Positions 60,234-64,000 of a stretch of 64,000 nucleotides of DNA are shown one piece after another. The notes beneath the pieces are model-generated. The model was not told the DNA's origin. It ran no database searches and worked only from the letters and a program-made list of their open reading frames with translations. Both the position numbers and the translations under genes were made by a program. The DNA is from Nitrospirota bacterium (GTDB taxonomy: Bacteria; Nitrospirota; JACRHJ01). Numbering within the stretch: the first letter of the stretch is position 1; each line of letters begins with the position of its first letter. The stretch spans positions 211,280-275,279 of the forward strand of contig JAJYHX010000001.1 of assembly GCA_021784575.1 (NCBI GenBank), given 5' to 3'.

Positions 60234-60312
60234 GAAGCCTTGTTATACGCTTGTAATTAATTATTATTATAAACATATAAAAAAAACCTTTCAGTCCGGT
60301 TAAATTTTTACC

Positions 60313-60341
60313 TTGACTTTACCCGCCGATTTGTTCATTAT
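60313..60341 (+). promoter_or_regulatory. Promoter of the cytochrome-FeS-NrfD operon
   Basis: TTGACT, 17 bases, CATTAT; leader about 110 bases holding a GCCCATA / TATGGGC hairpin at 60397-60421. Confidence 0.5.
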
Positions 60342-60459
60342 CATTCCGCCTCAAGCTGTGCAGGATTCCGAACTGGTTGAGTCTTATTCTGTTAATGCCC
60401 ATATGAATGGTTTGTATGGGCCCCGGAGTTAAACCAAAACAGTTTCAAGGAGTGCGGGA

Positions 60460-60936
60460 ATGAGTCATGTATGGCGGCCTCTCTGGGTGGTGATTATCCT
60501 CGTAGCCGGGGTTCTCACCTTTAGGCATTTTTACGTCCCGAAGGATTTCGGGGTACAGGAACAGGGCTACATGTACGGTTTTCATCGTCTGAGCAACGAG
60601 AAGGAATGGATGAATTTCCCAATAAGCTACAAGTTTTCCAAAGACGACAGCTATTGTCAGCAGTGTCATCCAGGTCACGTCAAGAGCCTTCTCGCCTCTC
60701 CTCATGCCATAATCCCATGCGAGGATTGCCACGGCCCGGCGCTTAACCACCCGGACAATCCGCCCAAGCTCCAGATAGACAAGAGGAGGGCGCTCTGCCT
60801 GCGGTGTCATGCGAACCTTCCGTATCCGGGGGCCGGCAGGAACGTGGTGCCCGGCATAGACCCTGTAACGCATAACCCCGGGCAGGAGTGCGTGGAATGT
60901 CACAACCCTCATAACGTGATGGAGGGACTTCAATAA
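60460..60936 (+). CDS. membrane-anchored tetrahaem cytochrome c
   Basis: A 158-residue protein with an N-terminal anchor (about 7-22) and four CxxCH sites (CQQCH, CEDCH, CLRCH, CVECH) plus several spare His for axial ligands. First gene of a three-gene set; its stop overlaps the FeS start by one base (TAATG). It likely exchanges electrons with the FeS subunit at the outer face of the membrane. AAGGAG precedes the ATG. Confidence 0.92.
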   Translation: MSHVWRPLWVVIILVAGVLTFRHFYVPKDFGVQEQGYMYGFHRLSNEKEWMNFPISYKFSKDDSYCQQCHPGHVKSLLASPHAIIPCEDCHGPALNHPDNPPKLQIDKRRALCLRCHANLPYPGAGRNVVPGIDPVTHNPGQECVECHNPHNVMEGLQ

Positions 60937-61709
60937 TGGAAAGAAGGAATTTTTTAAAGGGTGCGATAATGGTGGTGGCCGGAGCCGCGGTGCCGATGTC
61001 GGCGCTGGAGCTTATGGACCCCAGGGACGTCCTGGCCGCCAATCCTGACCTCAAATGGGCTTTTCTCGTCGATACGACGAAGTGCGTGGGATGCGGCATG
61101 TGCGTCAAGGCGTGCAAGACCGAGAACGGCATACCCTGGACGGCCAACGTATCCCGCACCTGGGTTGAACGCTATGTGGTTACAAAAGAAGGCAAGGTCT
61201 GGGCGGATTGCCCAAAACAGGCGCGGGACGGCTTTACTTCCCCCCTGCTCGACGAAAACTCTGCCGGAATGGTATCCATCCAGCCGGACGACATAGCCAA
61301 GGGCTTCTTCGTGCCGAAGCTCTGCAATCAGTGCGACAATCCGCCCTGCGCCCAGGTCTGCCCCGTCGGGGCAACGTACAAGACGCCGGACGGCCCGATT
61401 CTGGTTGACAGGACATGGTGCATAGGCTGCGGTTACTGCATCCAGTCCTGCCCGTATGGCGCCAGGTTCTTCCACCCCGTCCTGCACGTGGCGGACAAAT
61501 GCACATGGTGCTACCATCGCCTCCACCACGGCATGAAAACCGCATGTGTCGGGGCATGTCCTTTCGGCGCAAGGCAGATAGGAAACTTAAGGGATCCCAA
61601 CGACCCGGTTACGCAGGCAGTGCTTGACGACCGCATCGGCGTCCTCAAAGCCTATTTCGGCACAAAGCCTCAGGCGTTCTACATAGGCTTAAGCAAGGAG
61701 GTAGATTAA
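60936..61709 (+). CDS. Tat-exported four-cluster ferredoxin subunit (NrfC/HybA-like)
   Basis: A 257-residue protein starting MERRNFLKGAIMVVAGAAV, a twin-arginine signal (RRNFLKG). Four cysteine sets for [4Fe-4S] clusters follow: CVGCGMCVKACK, CNQCDNPPCAQVCP, CIGCGYCIQSCP and CTWCYHR...CVGACP. It matches the electron-transfer subunit of Nrf/Hyb/Psr/Qrc-type complexes and bridges the cytochrome and NrfD subunits encoded on either side. TAATG overlaps at both ends. Confidence 0.95.
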   Translation: MERRNFLKGAIMVVAGAAVPMSALELMDPRDVLAANPDLKWAFLVDTTKCVGCGMCVKACKTENGIPWTANVSRTWVERYVVTKEGKVWADCPKQARDGFTSPLLDENSAGMVSIQPDDIAKGFFVPKLCNQCDNPPCAQVCPVGATYKTPDGPILVDRTWCIGCGYCIQSCPYGARFFHPVLHVADKCTWCYHRLHHGMKTACVGACPFGARQIGNLRDPNDPVTQAVLDDRIGVLKAYFGTKPQAFYIGLSKEVD

Positions 61710-62989
61710 TGCTGGTACATGGCGAGATCTGGACGACAAAAGAATACTTCGTCTATCCGAACGAATACGTGACATGGGCTATTCAAATTGTCATGTATCC
61801 GTACATGACCGGCCTGGTCGCGGGCGCGTTCGTTTTGTCGTCGCTCTATCACGTCTTCGGTGTGAAGCAGCTCAAGGACATAGCCCGGTTTGCGCTTGTT
61901 TTTTCCTTTGCGCTCCTCCCGGTCGCGATGATGCCGCTCCTTCTGCACCTCCAGCAGCCCTTCCGGGGCATAGAAGTCATGATGACGCCGCACTTTACCT
62001 CCGCTATCGCCGCGTTCGGCATAGTCTTCTCCACATACGCCGCTATCGTGGCGACGGAGATATGGTTTGTCTACAGGAAATATTTCGTGGAAACCGCCAC
62101 GGCGCTCAAGAACAAGCCGAACAAGGGAATGATAGACGGCATCCGTCAGCTTATATTCAGCGCCCTGACGCTGGGCGCATGGGACATTAGCAACGAAGCG
62201 CTGGAAAAAGACCATAAGGCGATAGGCATCATGGCCGGCATCGGCATACCGGTCGCCTGCTTCCTGCACGGCTACGCCGGCTTCATCTTCGGCTCCGTCA
62301 AGGCGAACGCGCTCTGGATGACGCCGCTCATGCCCGTCATATTCATAATGTCCGCCGTGGTCTCCGGTATCGCGCTCTGCCTGCTCGTCTATACAATCGT
62401 GATGGAAGGGCGCAAGAGGCTGGCGAAGCTTAAGAAGCCGGGAACGCATGGTTACCAGGACCTCAAGCACATAAGGGGCGTGGAGGACCACGAGGTAAAG
62501 CTGACCGCAAAATACCTCATGATTTTCATGATACTGGCCTTTACACTGGAGATCCTCGACCTCGTGTTCAGGGGATACACCGCCATGAAGTCTTGGGACG
62601 CCCTTCGGGAAGTGCTTTACAAGAGGGACATTTTCAAGCTGGTGGTGCTCCAGTACGCCATAGGCAACGTCCTGCCGTTTATTATGCTCCTTTGGCCGCG
62701 CATCACGGTCAAGAGGGCTGCGATAGCCTCGGTTTTTGTCCTGTTCGGCGTGTTTATGATGCGCTGGAACGTCGTTATCGGCGGCCAGGCATTCTCGTCC
62801 ACCTTCCACGGCTTCATGGACTATCATTTCCCATGGATACCGCGCAACATGGAAAGTGTAAAGGAAGGGCCTCCCGGCGTTTTCCTCGTGGCGGTTACGC
62901 CCTTTATCCTCTTCTATATACTGAACAAGTTCGTGCCCGTGTTCGTAGGGGAAGAAAAGGAAAAGGAAAAGGAAAAGGAAAAGGCTTAA
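61709..62989 (+). CDS. NrfD/PsrC-family quinone-reactive membrane subunit
   Basis: A 426-residue protein with about ten membrane helices (for example LVAGAFVLSSLYHVF, IGIPVACFLHGYAGFIFGS, FMILAFTLEILDLVF), the NrfD/PsrC fold that oxidises or reduces menaquinone. With the FeS and cytochrome subunits it forms a membrane module; no molybdenum subunit is encoded in this operon. C-terminal tail is a KEKEKEKEKA run. AAGGAGG overlaps the FeS end. Confidence 0.95.
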   Translation: MLVHGEIWTTKEYFVYPNEYVTWAIQIVMYPYMTGLVAGAFVLSSLYHVFGVKQLKDIARFALVFSFALLPVAMMPLLLHLQQPFRGIEVMMTPHFTSAIAAFGIVFSTYAAIVATEIWFVYRKYFVETATALKNKPNKGMIDGIRQLIFSALTLGAWDISNEALEKDHKAIGIMAGIGIPVACFLHGYAGFIFGSVKANALWMTPLMPVIFIMSAVVSGIALCLLVYTIVMEGRKRLAKLKKPGTHGYQDLKHIRGVEDHEVKLTAKYLMIFMILAFTLEILDLVFRGYTAMKSWDALREVLYKRDIFKLVVLQYAIGNVLPFIMLLWPRITVKRAAIASVFVLFGVFMMRWNVVIGGQAFSSTFHGFMDYHFPWIPRNMESVKEGPPGVFLVAVTPFILFYILNKFVPVFVGEEKEKEKEKEKA

Positions 62990-63035
62990 GTTCGGTTGTT
63001 TTGCTTGCGATATCTCTTTAATTAAAGAATAAAAT

Positions 63036-63069
63036 AAAGCCCGGCGGATAAGGTTCGCCGGGCTTTTTC
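63036..63069 (+). terminator. Terminator of the NrfD operon
   Basis: AAAGCCCGGCG / CGCCGGGCTTT stem followed by TTTCT. Confidence 0.85.
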
Positions 63070-63163
63070 TATTGCAACGCCTTTCTTTCAAGCGCCTTCT
63101 GCGCCACATTTCTTGCCCTTTGCGATAGGAAAAAATCGAGTACTGAAATTGAATAAAATTCGG

Positions 63164-63191
63164 TTGACTCCAATATATTGTGGCGTATAAT
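63164..63191 (+). promoter_or_regulatory. Promoter of nrdJ
   Basis: TTGACT, 16 bases, TATAAT; leader about 108 bases with GGAGGCGG before ATG 63307. Confidence 0.7.
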
Positions 63192-63214
63192 AAAAAAACT
63201 ACAAAATGCTATGT
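63168..63214. promoter_or_regulatory. Two tandem NrdR-like boxes on the nrdJ promoter
   Basis: Box 1 (63168-63183) has the perfect core CAATATATTG and matches 12/16 of the NrdR consensus acaCwAtATaTwGtgt; it lies between -35 and -10. Box 2 (63199-63214, ACAAAATGCTATGT) matches 10/16. The boxes are exactly 31 bases apart, the usual three-helical-turn spacing for NrdR. Confidence 0.6.
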
Positions 63215-63306
63215 AAAATTTTCATACGATTATCCATCTGAACCAGTTTCCAAGCGTTTTTATTTGTTTTTTTGACAAGTTATACTTAATTAACCGGAGG
63301 CGGCAT

Positions 63307-64000
63307 ATGGCACTTGGGGAGGCCGGCGACAAGGCGGCGGAAGGCCGCAGGAGGGACAGTCAGAACGACTTCTTTAACCAGGCGGCACGGCAACCTTCAG
63401 GGCCGGCGGGCCAGGACGGACCGCCGGCTGGCAGACAGGCGGCGCGCCGTCCGGTTGCGTCGTTCGACCCGCAGCTTTCGGACGCCGGGGACGCGCCGGA
63501 TTTTGTTTTGGATGGATCTGCGGATTATGAAAGGAAACCGGTCTTGACCAAAAACGCGATAAAAGTCCTTGAGAAGAGATACCTGAAAAAGGGCGAGGAC
63601 GGAAATCCCGTCGAGACGCCGGAGGAGATGTTCCTGCGCGTCGCGCGGAACATCGCCCAGGCGGAGACCAACTACGGCATGTCGAAAAAAGACGCGGAGG
63701 CCGTAGCGCGCGGGTTCTACGACATCATGGCCGGGCTTGACTTCCTGCCCAATTCCCCTACGCTTATGAATGCGGGAAGGGAGCTTCAGCAGCTCTCCGC
63801 ATGTTTTGTCCTGCCAATCGAAGATACGATGGAGAGCATATTCTCCACCATCAAGAAGACCGCGCTTATCCACCAGTCCGGCGGCGGGACGGGCTTTTCG
63901 TTCTCGCGTCTGAGGCCTGCGAACGACAAGGTGGCATCCACCGGCGGGGTCGCCTCCGGGCCGGTATCCTTCATGCGCGTTTTCAACGCGGCGACGGAGG
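63307..64000 (+). CDS. nrdJ: vitamin B12-dependent ribonucleotide reductase, N-terminal part
   Basis: The frame runs off the right edge (231 codons seen) and is absent from the ORF track. After a ~70-residue low-complexity N-terminal extension comes the class II reductase start: [20 protein letters not shown], then [34 protein letters not shown] with the first redox Cys, and [16 protein letters not shown]. It reduces ribonucleotides using adenosylcobalamin, so it depends on the cobalt uptake encoded at 12-15 kb. GGAGGCGGCAT precedes the ATG. Confidence 0.95.
   Translation, partial: MALGEAGDKAAEGRRRDSQNDFFNQAARQPSGPAGQDGPPAGRQAARRPVASFDPQLSDAGDAPDFVLDGSADYERKPVLTKNAIKVLEKRYLKKGEDGNPVETPEEMFLRVARNIAQAETNYGMSKKDAEAVARGFYDIMAGLDFLPNSPTLMNAGRELQQLSACFVLPIEDTMESIFSTIKKTALIHQSGGGTGFSFSRLRPANDKVASTGGVASGPVSFMRVFNAATE

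Overview
The window is about 64 kb of GC-rich, gene-dense bacterial chromosome with roughly 64 supportable protein genes. No rRNA, tRNA, CRISPR array, prophage or transposase gene was seen. The envelope genes (TorF-type porin, lipoprotein, MtgA, multihaem cytochromes c, a Tat substrate) point to a Gram-negative respiratory organism. The mix of MglA/MglB, DUF4388 proteins, tandem DUF507 genes, an F-type ATP synthase with b and b-prime subunits, AtpZ/AtpI, ADP-forming acetyl-CoA synthetase, B12-dependent ribonucleotide reductase and NrfD-type quinone modules is typical of Desulfobacterota, Nitrospirota and relatives. I infer a lineage in that neighbourhood but cannot name it.

Layout. 1-9.6 kb (mostly minus): P-loop/DRTGG-type protein, ADP-forming acetyl-CoA synthetase, a GAF-GAF-GGDEF diguanylate cyclase framed by two related ~100 bp inverted-repeat elements, two DUF507 genes, then the coupled set UPF0280-FmdE-cysK-Rrf2-LysR. 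9.8-15.3 kb (plus): nickel module nikR-nikM-nikN-porin with a NikR-like operator, then a cobalamin riboswitch with terminator controlling cbiM-cbiN-like-cbiQ-cbiO. 15.4-22.1 kb (plus): dGTPase, DUF4388 protein, a response regulator with a repeat tail, and a cell-envelope group (GT-C-like membrane protein, UbiA/DPPR-synthase-like enzyme, DUF362). 22.2-26 kb (minus): OppD-like ATPase, TPR protein, an ATP-type and a PPi-type phosphofructokinase. 26.2-29.1 kb (plus): DUF4388-DnaJ-TPR protein and citrate synthase. 29.5-35 kb (minus): tatA, recX, pilT, recA, thpR, cinA, pgpA. 35.3-36.4 kb (plus): mglB-mglA. 37-46.8 kb: zinc-ribbon/histone-H1-like protein, lipoprotein, 2-oxoacid dehydrogenase E1a-E1b-E2 with OsmC, then (minus) mtgA and an Nramp-related transporter coupled to an MgtE-N/CBS sensor protein. 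47.1-53.2 kb (plus): atpF'-F-H-A-G-D-C. 53.2-59.4 kb (minus): hemL, 11-haem cytochrome, atpZ, atpI, RNase H-like, TPR and PEGA-TPR genes. 59.7-64 kb (plus): ferritin-like protein, tetrahaem cytochrome-FeS-NrfD membrane complex, and the start of nrdJ.

How it fits together. Central carbon metabolism (two PFKs, citrate synthase, 2-oxoacid dehydrogenase, ADP-forming acetyl-CoA synthetase) feeds a respiratory chain with multihaem cytochromes and ATP synthase. Cobalt uptake under B12 control supports the B12-dependent ribonucleotide reductase at the right edge. MglAB, PilT, the diguanylate cyclase and the DUF4388/receiver proteins suggest surface motility and polarity control. Several short dispersed repeat families lie in spacers, inside the riboswitch and inside coding linkers. 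The strongest leads for new biology are the paired inverted-repeat elements around the cyclase gene, the Nramp-related/MgtE-sensor pair, the zinc-ribbon/H1-like protein, a promoter-to-terminator small RNA candidate at 36.9 kb, and repeat invasion of the riboswitch and of protein linkers.
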